From Rhypophila decipiens (lineage: Eukaryota > Ascomycota > Sordariomycetes > Sordariales > Naviculisporaceae), in NCBI GenBank assembly GCA_033297075.1, contig MU858046.1, positions 248,001 to 312,000 of the forward strand: 64,000 nucleotides of DNA, in the 5' to 3' direction. Below are positions 47,014-58,688 of the stretch, piece by piece. The notes beneath the pieces are model-generated. The model was not told the DNA's origin, did not search any database, and saw nothing but the letters and a program-made list of their open reading frames with translations. The position numbers and the translations under genes are program-made. Every line of letters begins with the position of its first letter. Position 1 is the first letter of the stretch.

Positions 47014-47858
47014 CATTTGGTTTCTCTGTTATTCCCCTAGCTGTTGGAAGCAGTCTGGAATTTCGAGATTATAAATGGGTGATTTGATCTGATCTTTGGC
47101 CTGCATGATTGGGCAATGAGGGAGAGGCTACACCTGACAATCACCCATCGGTCCGACCATTTCACTCACGCCAGTCTGTCACATAATCCTATGAGTCACC
47201 GCATAGGTAAGGACACTCACTCCCATACTCACTCACCCTCAAAGTCAAGTGCTCAATAAGCTCAGTCAGATCAGGAGGAAAAAGGACACCAGGTATCTTA
47301 TCTTACTCGTCGTTCGTTACCAAAAAAGAAACAACAGAAAACCAAAAACCAAAAAGGCCAGAATCATCAGACCAGTTACATACAAAACGAGGAAAGAACA
47401 AAGAGATATCAAAAAGAAAACAAAAAAGAAAACAGAATTATTGACCTTGAAGCGGACCAGTTAAGTCCGGCAAAAAGAAACAAAAAAACAAACGGATAAT
47501 TACCGGCCAACCAGAACAATATAGATGGACAAGAGAGAGAGAAAACAAGATAAGTCCATATACCCATACCCATACCCTTCAGTCATTCCAGAAGAAGCAG
47601 CAGCAGCAGCCAGGTAGGTAGGTGAGGTATCCATCCAGCCAGCTAGCTTCCGGGGAAAAAGTGATAACATGATGTAGAAGAAAGAGGCCGAATGTCTGGC
47701 TGCCTGGCAGTGGGCAGACAGTAAAGATATACTAGGTACCATATAATAAGCAAGGCTTGACGTTGGTTTGCTTGTTGGTGTCGTTCACATCGTTCTTCTC
47801 ACGGGGGGGATATATGAATGGTCGTTGTTGAGTGAGTGAGAGTTTGATGCATGTTTGT
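47014..47858. other. Intergenic region downstream of the H1-tail-like gene
   Basis: A-rich, low-complexity DNA (47230-47500) followed by the 3' flank of the lysine-rich protein gene. Short frames here are lysine/arginine-rich because of the A-rich composition and are not supported as genes. A GGTAGGTAGGT word lies near 47614. Confidence 0.4.
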
Positions 47859-48478
47859 TTACTTGGCGGCAGCAGGGGCGGCTTCCTTTTTCTTGGTCGC
47901 TGCCTTGGGCTTGGTCTCCTGATGAAGGTGGGTTTGTTAAAAAAAGGGTTCAGGTTCAGGAAGAAAGGTTCCCAAGGGTGCTTGCTCTGAAAGCAGCCAC
48001 TGCCCATGAAGGAAAGAGGGCAAGAATGAAAAGAAAAGGGGTGAGCCGTAATGAGCTGTGGCTTGCTTACCTTCTTCGCCTTCTTCTCCGTCTTCTCGGC
48101 AGATTTCTCCGCCTTTTCGGCCTTCTCAGCAGCCTTCTTCACGGGCTTCTTGACCGCCGCCTTGGCCTGAAGCAGGAAGAAATGTTAGTAAAGTTTCATA
48201 AAGGTAGACAACAGGTTAAACATAAAGTTCTACTATCAACAAGCGAAAAGTAGAGGAGAGAGGTTGCATACCTTCTTCGCGACGCCGGCAGCGGCAGTCT
48301 CCTTCTTGGGCGCGCCTCTCTTCTTCGCGGCAGGCTTAGCAGCGGCCTTCTTGGCCTTGGTCTCGGGGGCGACCTTCTTGGTGGTCTTGGTGCGCTTGAT
48401 CACCGGCGCCGTGTCGACGACGGGCATGACGCGAGGTTTGGCATTGCCAGTAGAAGAGCGCGTTCCTTCGCGAGCCAT
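47859..48478 (-). CDS. Small lysine/alanine-rich protein resembling a histone H1 tail
   Basis: Three exons (48478-48272, 48166-48071, 47918-47859), all phase 0, give 120 residues, about a third lysine. The N-terminus (MAREGTRSSTGNAKPRVMPV) is followed by KKVAPETKAKKAAAKPAAKK, then KKAAEKAEKAEKSAEKTEKK and a final AATKKKEAAPAAAK. The Lys-Ala-Pro pattern is that of linker-histone C-terminal tails, but there is no winged-helix globular domain, so it is not a complete H1. It probably binds DNA, RNA or chromatin. It has weak similarity in style to kinetoplastid or bacterial H1-like proteins and to HMG-like tails. No catalytic role is seen. Exon junctions lie inside Lys runs, which makes frame a weaker test here, but all three junctions have good GT..AG signals. 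Confidence 0.72.
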
Positions 48479-50508
48479 TTTATAATGATATTTTGCGGGT
48501 GCTAAAAAGTTGAATTAGTTTCTGACGGCAAATCCTGTTCAAAAATGCAAAGAACTAAAAAGGGCGGTGTGGAAAAAGCGCGAATATATTTGTGTGTTGT
48601 CGCAAAATGGGGGAAAGAAAAAAAAAAGTGTTCGGTCGCGATGCGGATGGTGGATATCGCATTCGCGAGCGAGCGGTGCGGGCAATGCGCCAACTCGGCG
48701 CAACTTGGCAGTTCAACTTACAGTTTGTAAAAAATAGTATAGACGTGTATGCGATACAGTAGTTCACGAGAATATCGAGGTTTGGCGACGATGAAAATAT
48801 TCAATTCGTGTGTGGAAAGTGATGTTTGCGGGTAAAAAGCAGGAGGGAAAGATGGGAAAAGGAGGAGGAGGAGCAAGTGCTGGCTCGTCGCGTGGCGAAA
48901 TGTCACAGGAAAACAACAAGAGGTGCTCTGGCTGCCGTGAGTGGGAGTGTGTGGGCGGCAAGAAAACAACGAGGCTGGGGGGGCAGCAGCAGCAGCAGCA
49001 GCCAGCAGATTTGGGAGGGGGGAAGGGGAAAGGGCAACAACACCCGCACACCTGACTATCACTCACTCATCATCATACCCATGCTCTTCTTCCATGTTGC
49101 TCATTGTCTCTTTCATTTTATTTACTCTTCTCTCTTGTTCATAGTTTTCTCGTTATTTCCCAGCCCGAATCACGCGTGTTTTCCTCTTGGATTTCCCTTT
49201 CCCCTGATTTTGGGATCCAGTTGTGATCCCCAACTGCAATCTCGCCAGTCCAAGCTCTCATTACAACACCCGACCGTGGAGCTGTTCTTGTCCTCTGTGT
49301 TTTCCTCGTCTAGCTAGCTACAGGTGTAGGTAGCTATCCTATAACCTCGTTAGGATAGCTTGCCCAAACTCCGTCACCCGAACGGGGCTGATGAGCTGGT
49401 CACTCTGTCGGGTCGGGTATGACCCCCTTTCCCATCCTAGGCACTGATAGGGAAGAAGCAGCCGATCAGGGATTCAAGCCCCCATCTCATTCTTTAACAA
49501 ATAAATCAAAACAATATCAACCATGACAATTTACCACTTGCACATGTGTTTATATGGGCATCTTTATCTCACGCTCAATATTACCAAAAGACTGGAGGAG
49601 AGAGAGGGAAGCCACCTCATTACCGCGCGTTTGGTTTATTAGGTCAGGATCGTCTGGATGAGTTGGGACTTGCATCACCAGACAGACATGTTGCGAACCC
49701 TCCCGCATGAAACACGCGCTCCCATCTCGCTCCCCTTTCCCTTTCCCCCTTCTCCTCCCTCCTCCTGTCTTTTGTTTCGTACCTAGATAGCCGTGAGGAT
49801 ACCCTTGGATTTGTGAACCCGGGAAAACATCAAGGGCATGACAGGCGCTAGTAAATCCCGGGTTGGTATCTATCTCGCACGTTTCTGTCTCTGTTTCTGT
49901 GCATTGTAGGACCCCTCCTCGAATTCGAGACACGTGTGCGGTATCGATTTTCGAATTCAGGGACTCATATCAGAATCGAGTTGGACAGGAAACGACGAGA
50001 CCATCGCGTGGGCGCTATTGAATGCCGAGCCGAATAGAATAAACAAGGAAACCCGGAATATGAGCTAAATTCAGCGCGGCCCATCTCACTAGAAAACTTG
50101 AGAAGAATCTCAAGAAAACGGATCATGACAGCAGGAATTGAGTTTTCCCTTCTCAAGCCCGGTCAATGAAGAAACTGTCACAAGAAATAGACAACCGGAC
50201 TTGGCTACGTACGGATACTTGGGGCCTGGAACCCGACGGGAGCCATGCTTGCCATGCAAATGCACCCCGGAAACCCCACCTGACACGCCAAAACCACAAC
50301 CGCATCTCTACCCCGCAATTTCTATTTTAGGGGGTGAGGGGAAACAAATGACGAAAGTGAAGCTATTCCCAAGTCTTGGTATTCCTTTTCGTCTACCGCT
50401 TAATCCAACTACAAAAGAATAATCTATTAACCTGAGGTAAATATTTATCCTCAGACGCACAGCTAGATTCCCCAGATCTCCATCCATATTATATGACCGA
50501 TTGGCAAT
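48479..50508. other. 2-kb intergenic region
   Basis: Promoter of the H1-tail-like gene on the left, 3' flank of MAK5 on the right. A perfect 10-bp inverted repeat lies at 49332-49360, a CAG repeat (GCAGCAGCAGCAGCAGC) near 48985, and TACGGATA at 50210-50217. No protein gene is supported. Confidence 0.4.
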
Positions 50509-52907
50509 TTAATCATCCAACCCCAAGCCGTCAACCTGTCCAAGGAACCCACCGACATTCTCGCCCCTAAGCAGCGCATCGAGATCCACACCCCCCGCAC
50601 CGCCCGTCAAGTACCGCTCACTAACACCAACATTCACCCTCTTACTCAGCAGCTCTCTCAGCTGCGCCCTCAAAGCCGCCATCTCACCCTTGGTAACCTC
50701 GGTAGCAATCTTCTTCTCCTTCTCCTTCCTTCCCCTGCCCCTTCCGCTCCAAGTGCCCGCCTTCTCCATCTCGTCCGAGTCGTACTCGACCCCGAGCTCC
50801 TCAGCAGCCTCCTTCATCCAGTTATCTTCCTTGGTCACCTTCTGCTTCGCCAACTGCGCGTCCGTGATCTTCTTGGCCAGCGACACGCGATCTCTCAGCC
50901 GGGAGACGATCCTCCTGTCGATATCGATCGACTGGACGACGCCCGCCCCGAGGTTCTGCGTCTTCTTGGAGGCCGACGACTTTTTCATCTCGGCGGCGGC
51001 GTGCACTTTGGCGACAAGACGCTGGGTGGGTACCGCTTCTTTGGGCCCGCAGAGGAGCACGCTCACGCCCGAGTTGGCCGCGCGGGCTGTACGTCCTGAG
51101 CGGTGCACGTAGTCGTCTGCTGAGCGGGGGACGTGGTAGTGGATCACCATGTCGACGTTGGGGATATCAAGACCGCGGGCGGCCACGTCGGTTGCAACCA
51201 GGATGGCCGAGGTGGAAAAGGTAACGAATTTATTGTTGTCCTTGTTGGGCGTCTCGGCCGCTTTGAACCGCTCCAGGGACCGCAGACGAGCTTTTTGAAT
51301 CATGTTTGAATGGAGAGGAATGGCGGGGAGGCCGAGTTCTTGGAGCATTGGCGTGAGACGCTGGACCGTGTTGATGGAGTTGGTAAAAACCAGCGTCCGC
51401 TTGCATGGCTGAAGAAGGATCGTGGCGTATAGATAGAGGTCTTTCTCCATCTCCCCGCACAGGATGAGGCCTTCTTTCAGGTTCTCTGCCATCTGAGAGA
51501 CTGGGTTGGTATCGATGAACTTGGGCCTCTCCTCGCGGAAGTTGAGCTTCTGCAGGAGATATTCCAGTGATTCAGAATCTGCCATGAGATTGAACTTGCT
51601 CTTGCCCGCCAGCTTTTGTTGGAGTTTCTTGTTGAACGTGGCAGAAAATACGAGCGTCTGTCGTTTTCTTGCTTCTTCTGCCTCTTCTTCATCCTCTTCA
51701 GACTCTGCTTCCTCATCCTCTTCGTTGGTGGTAGGGCCCTTGTCCAGAAGGTTCAATATTTCCTCTGCCTCCTTGAAATGGCCATCCTGGAGCAGACGAT
51801 CTGCCTCATCAACCACAAGGAATCTGATGTCTCTCAAAGAGTGGAGCACAGTGTTGGTGGACTTGATAATATCCCACAATCTTCCGGGGGTACCGATGAT
51901 GATATCCGCCTTCTCCAGCTGCCTCTGCTGCTTCACTTCTGACAGGCCGCCAGTGATGGAGCACACGTAAGGAGAAGTGGCGAGGCCAGCACATAGCGCC
52001 TTGATATGATCGGAAATCTGGTGTGCCAACTCTCGGGTCGGTGAGAGGATCAAGGCAATGGCCGATTTCTTCTTGTCGGCGCTGGGCTCTTCTGTCGACT
52101 GTGCTAGCCACGCCTCCACAATCGGAATGCCAAATGCCAACGTCTTTCCTGAACCAGTCGAGGCCTTCCCGATCACGTCATGTCCGTTCATAATCTCGGG
52201 GATTGCAGCTGCTTGGATGGGTGTCGGCTTGGAAAATTTGAGACGTGCGATTGATGAGAGCAGCTGGGGGGAAAGATCCAAGGGTACCCATTCGGACAGA
52301 TCGAAATCCTCATCTGGCTCGGAAAGGTCGTCGAGCTTCGCAAATACGTTTGTCTCCAGTTCGGGGTCTTCCTGCTCGACAGCCTCTGACTTGGCCTTTT
52401 TTTGCTGCGCCTTTTTGTGCTCTTTTTTGGACTCCTTTTTAGAGCCCTTCTTGAGGTCTTTGGCCTCTTTTTTGTTGCCCTTCTTTGAGTCTTTCACAGC
52501 CGGCTTCACTGCTTCTTTGGCTACTCCTGGCTCGGCCTTCTTATTCTTCCCACTTTCCTCGGGCTCATCCCCGAATCCCTGAAATTCATCTTCACCTGCT
52601 GACTCTTTGACAGCTTTTACAGGTGCCAGCTAAATGTTGACATTCATGTAAGTAAAACAAATCCTCCTGCTTGATATGCAATGGGACTCACAAATCTGAC
52701 GCCATTTTCATCCTTGACGACATCAACACCTTCAATCTCCTCGAGTCCGAAGAAGCCCTCATAGTCATCAAACCCTTCCGGGACCTCGACAGCTTTCCAT
52801 CGTAGTGCGTCGATAGAAGCTTGCTTTTTTTGTACTGGCTGTGTCTTGCGGCGCTTCGTCTGAACGGCTGCCGACTTTGAGAGCTTTCGTTTCTTATCCA
52901 TCGGCAT
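50509..52907 (-). CDS. mak5: DEAD-box ATP-dependent RNA helicase MAK5 (DDX24 family)
   Basis: Nucleolar RNA helicase needed for 60S ribosomal subunit assembly. Exons 52907-52692 and 52629-50509 join in phase 0 to 778 residues. The first exon carries a basic nuclear/nucleolar signal ([17 protein letters not shown]) and [24 protein letters not shown], a MAK5 hallmark. Lys-rich and acidic linkers follow. Helicase motifs in order: Q-type FSKPTPIQ (~204), ASTGSGKT (~228), [22 protein letters not shown] (~346), [16 protein letters not shown] and HRSGRTARA. An acidic insert between DEAD and SAT is typical of MAK5. It is divergent to TRM7 with 428 bp between start codons. Confidence 0.95.
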
Positions 52908-53335
52908 TTTGACTGAAACGGACGAGTTGATTGCTGTGTCAGTTGTGAAGAAAACAAGTTCAAGTGAGATCCCGTTCGTGAAAATTGGATGTAAATCTTG
53001 GACCCGCCATTCCCTTGGCGCTTGCCCCACTACAGTTTTGTTGCCAAGCCATTGGTCCCCTAACCTACCCTTGCAAATTATGTATGTACCTGCTCACCGC
53101 CTTTCAGGTCTGGTTCTGCCGGCTCTATCAGGCGGTGAACACTTCCATGTTGTTGCAATTCTGCCCCCAAATTTAGGCGGTGAGAATTCTATAGAGGGGC
53201 ACTTCAGGGCTTCTGGCTTTCGCCCATTTCCCTGAGACTGAGAGTGAAAGGATCAAGGTGGGGCAGTTTTCACCTCAGACTCACCTCAATCTCATACCGC
53301 ACCAACAATTGAGAACATTTCCAGAATTTTTCAAA
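52908..53335. promoter_or_regulatory. Divergent promoter, MAK5 / TRM7
   Basis: 428 bp separate the start codons of two opposite-facing genes with RNA-modification and ribosome roles. Shared control is plausible but unproven. I see no certain operator. GGCGGTGA occurs twice about 70 bp apart (near 53131 and 53177), and CTCACCGCC near 53093 carries the same word inverted. Confidence 0.5.
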
Positions 53336-54627
53336 ATGGGAAAGTCTTCAAAAGATAAGCGTGACGCCTACTACAGGCTAGCGAAAGAACAAGGATGGCG
53401 AGCCAGAAGCGCCTTCAAGTTGCTTCAACTTGACGAGGGTGAGTTGAGAAGCTATTCCAGTTCATTTCTTAGAGCATCAGGGCACCAGCTAATTACCGCC
53501 AGGTAGAATTTAATCTCTTCGAAAATGTCACCCGGGTAGTTGATCTATGTGCTGCCCCGGGCAGTTGGTCCCAGGTTCTCTCCAGAGTCCTCATCAAGGG
53601 CGAGAAATTTGGCAAAAGCGCCTGGCAGGATAAGGAGGCCAAGCTACGCCAGCAGATGTTCAATGTCTTTGGGTCTGACCCTGACCTTGGTTCAGTCCAG
53701 CCGACTGAACATGGTCAAGATGTAGCACCCGTCCGTGAAGAGACCAACGCTTCCAAGCCCAGAGGGGACGTCAAAATCGTCTCCATTGACCTCCAACCCA
53801 TCTCACCACTTCCTGGCATCATCACATTACGGGCCGATATCACCCACCCAGCAACAGTACCTCTTTTGTTGAAGGCGCTGGATCCTGATTATGACTCTAG
53901 TACAATGAACCAACAGGCATCTCACCCAGTCGACCTTGTCATCAGCGACGGTGCCCCAGACGTCACAGGCCTTCACGACCTCGACATCTACGTCCAATCT
54001 CAGCTACTCTTCGCCGCGCTCAATCTTGCCCTCTGTGTGCTTAAACCGGGAGGCAAATTCGTCGCCAAGATCTTCCGAGGCCGCAACGTCGACCTCCTTT
54101 ATGCCCAGCTCAAGATCTTCTTTGAAAAGGTCTACGTCGCCAAGCCACGTTCGTCTCGAGCAAGCAGTGTCGAGGCTTTTATCGTCTGCATCAACTTCCA
54201 ACCACCGGCCGGATTCCAGGCCAGTCTGGAGGAGCCACTTGGCGTAGGGAGCCGGCTCCCAGAAATGCTGCAAGCGAACCAAGCGAGTCTGCCCATCATG
54301 GCCCCTGGAGGGCCAATGCAGAACTGGGACACCGGGGCATGGAACTCATGGCCGGAGAAGGCACCAAATGTGGTAGCTGCGGACGGCATCTATGATCTCG
54401 AAGTTCAAGATCTGACGACCGATGACACCAAAGACATTCGGTGGGTGGCACCGTTTGTGGCCTGTGGAGACCTTTCGGCCTTCGACTCGGATGCTTCGTA
54501 CAAGCTGCCAGACGACCATGTCTCTCTGGATCCTGTGCAGCCGCCGACGGCACCGCCATATAAGCGCGCCATCGAGCTCAGGAGAGCCAACGGCGGCGCA
54601 TACAAGAAGACGACAGGACAGGGGTAA
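53336..54627 (+). CDS. trm7: tRNA (cytidine/guanosine 2'-O) methyltransferase TRM7 (FTSJ1)
   Basis: SAM-dependent 2'-O-ribose methyltransferase acting on tRNA positions 32 and 34. Exons 53336-53438 and 53507-54627 join in phase 1 to 407 residues. [20 protein letters not shown] opens the protein; the SAM loop is DLCAAPGSW (~48-56). The FtsJ catalytic K-D-K-E set is visible: K28 (RSAFKL), D in VISDGAPD, K in KFVAKIFRG and E in SSVEAFIVC. An insert of about 60 residues after the second strand (from [10 protein letters not shown]) and a C-terminal extension after VCINFQPP make it longer than the yeast protein. Substrate assignment follows from the family and the N-terminal signature. Confidence 0.93.
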
Positions 54628-54824
54628 TCAGATTTTCTTGTCCTGCAGCCATCTATCCGTGTCTGTTTAGATGGAAAGAAAAAGAGTAACAATAATACCC
54701 AATGATTTGATTGAGTCAAAAGTCTCCCACTCACTCGCTGCTCATGCTTTTATAACTGTATAGCTTCCTGGTCATCGACCTCCTTCTCGCCTTCTAATGA
54801 CCCCCCCTCTCGCCTTCTATTCAA

Positions 54825-55412
54825 TTACTTCCCCTTCTCATATCGCCACTCCATGGCGATCAACTCTCCAATGCCCTCCTTGGCAGGCCTCTCGCGGATA
54901 TCAACCGCGCCAAAGACCTTGCGGTAGGTTCCCTCGGCGCCCGACCCGCCATTGGTGATCAACAGGCCTCTTCTCAGATCCGGCCATTTCTCGAGAACCC
55001 CATGTATACACTCCATCATGGACCTGCCAAGGCCATGGCCTTGGTGTTCCTCTAGGACGTACACGTCTGTCAGGTAGGCGAATGTGACGTAATCCGTCAC
55101 CAGGCGGGCGAAGCCAACCATTTCTGTGTCGAGATGGAGTCCGAAACAGTAGCTGTTCTGGACTAGAGCCTCGAGTTGTTCCCGCGAGGAGGGAGGGCCG
55201 GCCCACCAGACTAGTGGGGAGGCGAAGGCTGCTTCTAGAGCGTCGAGGTCGATGTGGTCTGGTGAGTCGGTGACGCAGTATCTTTTTTTGGTGGTGCTGG
55301 ATCTTTCTCCGGATTTATCTCGGATAGGGACGTCTATCCAGTCGCGGAAGCTGCCTTTGACCTCTCTATCTCGACTGAAGTCGCCTTTGGAGAATGTGGG
55401 CGGGGCTGCCAT
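54825..55412 (-). CDS. GNAT-family N-acetyltransferase
   Basis: Acetyl-CoA-dependent N-acetyltransferase fold, 195 residues from the ATG at 55412. An in-frame ATG at 55550 would add 46 residues of no clear quality, so I prefer the shorter start. Core GNAT signs are the beta strand YLTDVYVLEEHQGHGLGRSM with the acetyl-CoA-binding QGHGLG, the preceding MVGFARLVTDYVTFAYLTD, and the end (YRKVFGAVDIRERPAKEG). The N-terminal part has basic residues (KKRYCVTDSPDHIDLDALEA). The YLTDVYVLEEHQGHGLG pattern is shared by many small fungal GNATs whose substrate is unknown. No introns are needed. It lies tail to tail with TRM7, about 200 bp apart. Confidence 0.85.
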   Translation of the reverse strand: MAAPPTFSKGDFSRDREVKGSFRDWIDVPIRDKSGERSSTTKKRYCVTDSPDHIDLDALEAAFASPLVWWAGPPSSREQLEALVQNSYCFGLHLDTEMVGFARLVTDYVTFAYLTDVYVLEEHQGHGLGRSMMECIHGVLEKWPDLRRGLLITNGGSGAEGTYRKVFGAVDIRERPAKEGIGELIAMEWRYEKGK

Positions 55413-56747
55413 ATTTCCGATTGGTGATTGCAAATGTTGGGTGTTGGTATTGGAGATGAGAAGAAGAGGGCTCCAGTCGTGACGAGGTGATGGGAGTCTC
55501 GGTAATATAGTCCAAGTCGGTGTAAGTGAGTCATCCTGGGACAGTGACATGCAGGGGCACTATTCCAATACTGTACATGTCGTAGGACTCGGCTGTTACC
55601 TGATGAAATGGATTGACTCATCAAGATACCTACTAAACAGCCTCTGGACTCATATTCACAAGTTTCCGATAACAACAAAGTTGTGAATCTTGTGAGCTCT
55701 GCTGATTGCAACAACTTTATGTTTCGGTCCACGAATAACACCGAGCACGATACAGAACAGGACCGTCGTTAATTGTTATCTACCGGCTATTGCAAAATCA
55801 ACCAAAGAACAAATAAAACCCAAAACCTGTGCTAGTCCTTTTGTTTACATCTAAAAGGAGGTCAAGTAAATAGAGCCATGTGCGGCCAGTGCTTGCTGTA
55901 AGTCAGATCGTACACAGTACCCCGTACGCATACATCATACTCCGTACGGGCACCAATTGCCTAAAATTACGGTACGCCGGTATACTCGGCTCTACGGATA
56001 CCGGTACGGAGTATAGGTATACGGATACCAACCCGTAATACTGATACACCGACTGTGACGGCCGGGGCCTGGCGTTTGACCATTGACAAAATATCAAATA
56101 CCGGAATGCCGCCGTATCCATCACTCTACACATTGAGTTTTTGCGCAATGCCTGACGCTGGATACATTATTGAATAAATACACAGACTATTAATTGGTTC
56201 TTCTTCCTGTTCGTCGTAGTACTTCATTCAGCGTAAATTTATATGCTGGCTACGTGATACGCGTGATCGATGGTAGGAAGTACTCGTACGGATACACGGC
56301 GCCTGCTGTATTTTAGGGACCGATTCTACCTCTAGTGTTCCATACGCCATGCAGATCGCCATTCAAACGGACCCAGCCATTCAGGAGCGGCAATTGGCAA
56401 GGCCAAGGCGCCAGGCAGTCAGCATCAGCCGCAGTCAAAGGATTCGAGATTGTGACCTTATTTCTACTCCTAATCTCCCTCGCCGCGTGTCACGGTTTCT
56501 CAACTCTTATTTCCTTTTTTATTCCATTTGATGTCACAATTCGATCCGTAACCTAGGACAATGTCTCACGTCCACATGTAAACCTCCGCCCTGTACGACT
56601 ACGATTACACCCTGAAACAAACCCAAGAATATTTAATACACCTGCACGTGCTGCCTCGAGCGCCATTGTCCTCCTCCGACATTCCTCGACCGCCCGCCAC
56701 GTTCCTGGGCGCAAACCGCCCCCTCCTCCTCCTCCCCCCTCGCCATC
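55413..56747. promoter_or_regulatory. Divergent promoter region rich in TACGGATA/TACGGAGTA words
   Basis: It separates the GNAT gene (-) from the GT32-type gene (+). TACGGATA is at 55993-56000, 56020-56027 and 56287-56294; TACTCCGTAC and TACGGAGTATA lie between them, within about 110 bp near 55920-56030. No gene is supported. Confidence 0.5.
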
Positions 56748-57899
56748 ATGGCGACGTTCCGATTCCGCCTCCTGGTGCTGATCTCGGCGTTCGTCCTTGC
56801 GTACCTCACGTTCCCCTGGCTCATCTACTTTGGCGACTATGTGCGACAGACGAACCCCTGGTCAGGCCAGAAATACACCGAGCTGGCCTTTACAGCATCA
56901 GGCGACGAACTAGCATGCCTCCACGGCCGTCCCCTTCCCAGCGAAGAGTCCAAAGACGAGGCCGCCGCCGCCGCGAAAGGCAAGAACACTCTAGAACCGA
57001 AGCCGATCCCCAACATCGTGCACTTTGTCTTTGGTCTTAAGAACCCTCTAGTCAAGTCGCGCGCAGGAAATTTCGACTTCCTCTGGTACCTCGCCGTGCG
57101 GAGCGCTCTCGTCAGCATCAAGCCGGAGAAGCTCTACCTCCACTATACCTACCTCCCAGGGCCAGAAGCCAGCGCGGCCGACGCAGACGACAAGGACGTG
57201 ACCATGCACGACCCGCTGGCGAACCCCTGGATCAAGCGGCTCTCCAAAGACATTGAGCTAGTCCACCACAAACCCGCGCCTTCCTCGGGACCAGACCAAG
57301 ACTCTCCCGCGCGATACGCTCACCTCTCGGATACCCTGCGTCTGGACCTCCTCCAGAGCCAAGGCGGGATCTACCTAGACATGGACAGCTTCGCCCTCCG
57401 CTCGTTCGAAGAGCTGCGCAACCCGCCAGCAGGGCACGATATCATCCTCGGCCACGAAGGCGGGAACCGCTGGGGCCTCTGCAACGCGGTAATGCTCGCC
57501 CGCCCCAATTCGACATTCCTGACCCGCTGGATCAAAAGCTACGAGAACGTAGACCTCTCCAAAGAATGGAACTACCACTCCGTCTTGCTTCCGAAAGAAA
57601 TGGCGACGGCGCACCCGGACGAGGTGTGCACGCTTGCGCCCGACGCGTTCTTCTGGCCGACCTGGACGTGGAGACATGTCGATTGGATGCATGAGAGTCT
57701 GAACGCCAAGGATGCCGAGTACTGGAGCGGCCAGATCAAGAAGCACGGGGGTAGTTTGTTTGAGAACCAGCGGGCGTATCATGCCTGGAGTCAGATGGCG
57801 TTTGAGAGGTACTTGGGCAAGTTGACGCCCGAGGTTATCAGGACGAGGGATACGAGGTTTAATTTTTTGATGAGGAGGTTTTTGGAGGATGATTTGTGA
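56748..57899 (+). CDS. Glycosyltransferase with DXD motif (GT32-like, type II membrane)
   Basis: Likely Golgi sugar transferase related to the GT32 OCH1/SUR1-type DXD superfamily. Single exon, 383 residues. One N-terminal signal anchor (LLVLISAFVLAYLTFPWLIYFG, ~8-29). PIPNIVHFVFGL (~86) opens the catalytic domain, as in Gly_transf_sug proteins. LSDTLRLDLLQSQGGIYLDMDS (~199-220) holds the metal/nucleotide-sugar DXD (DMD). Later blocks are NAVMLARPNSTFLTRW and WNYHSVLLP. The donor sugar is not evident; mannose (OCH1, SUR1/CSG) and others use this fold. The start is chosen at the first ATG of the frame, directly before the anchor. Confidence 0.85.
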   Translation: MATFRFRLLVLISAFVLAYLTFPWLIYFGDYVRQTNPWSGQKYTELAFTASGDELACLHGRPLPSEESKDEAAAAAKGKNTLEPKPIPNIVHFVFGLKNPLVKSRAGNFDFLWYLAVRSALVSIKPEKLYLHYTYLPGPEASAADADDKDVTMHDPLANPWIKRLSKDIELVHHKPAPSSGPDQDSPARYAHLSDTLRLDLLQSQGGIYLDMDSFALRSFEELRNPPAGHDIILGHEGGNRWGLCNAVMLARPNSTFLTRWIKSYENVDLSKEWNYHSVLLPKEMATAHPDEVCTLAPDAFFWPTWTWRHVDWMHESLNAKDAEYWSGQIKKHGGSLFENQRAYHAWSQMAFERYLGKLTPEVIRTRDTRFNFLMRRFLEDDL

Positions 57900-58688
57900 T
57901 ATTCTTTTGGTTGGGGAAACAAGTTATTTATGGCGTAAACATGTTGCCGTGTGTATTATGAGCGAAATGAAAGCCAAAGGACGGCAAGATATGAACGACA
58001 GCGAGATTTGCTCTGGGACGATTTGCACACTTTTAGAATCCTTTTCAGTCCAAAACCCAGACCGGGGGAGCTATGGACGGCGGCACATACTTAGCAGCTC
58101 TCCTCCACCAAAGACCGCCATGTGAGGAGGTTGGGTAATGCTAATGCGCAGAGAAGTCAATTCCTGTGTGCTTTATCAGGATGGAAAATCTACTGGGCCG
58201 CTTGTTGCTGGGTACACCATCTCCGGTCACACAGCGAGATAAAAGAAAGGCCTGGTTGGTTGGGCTCACATGTTTACTGTAATTATGGATACCCTGGATA
58301 TAAAAAAAAATTACATTTCACAACTAGTAGTAATAAGCAACTGATACCAGACCATATAGGTATATAGGTACACACCACTTGATGTGTGAGTCTGTCTTGG
58401 GATCCTGGGAAGCCCGGCATATTGTAATAGGGTTGTATGTACCATTCTGGCGGCTACCGACCGGTATGTGACGGCACAGCACCTCTTATCTTCTATAGAC
58501 ATATTGGATGATGGAACCTGTGTATGGTCAATATGGAATAGACAAACAAGACGTTAAATAGAACCGAGTAAAACAAACCCCAAATCGCTCGCCTGTTTCC
58601 AGAGTTCTCCTGTGGAAGTTGAAAACATGACAGTGATAGTGATCGAGATATCGAGATAAGGAATACCTACCTACCGATTCCATAGAGT

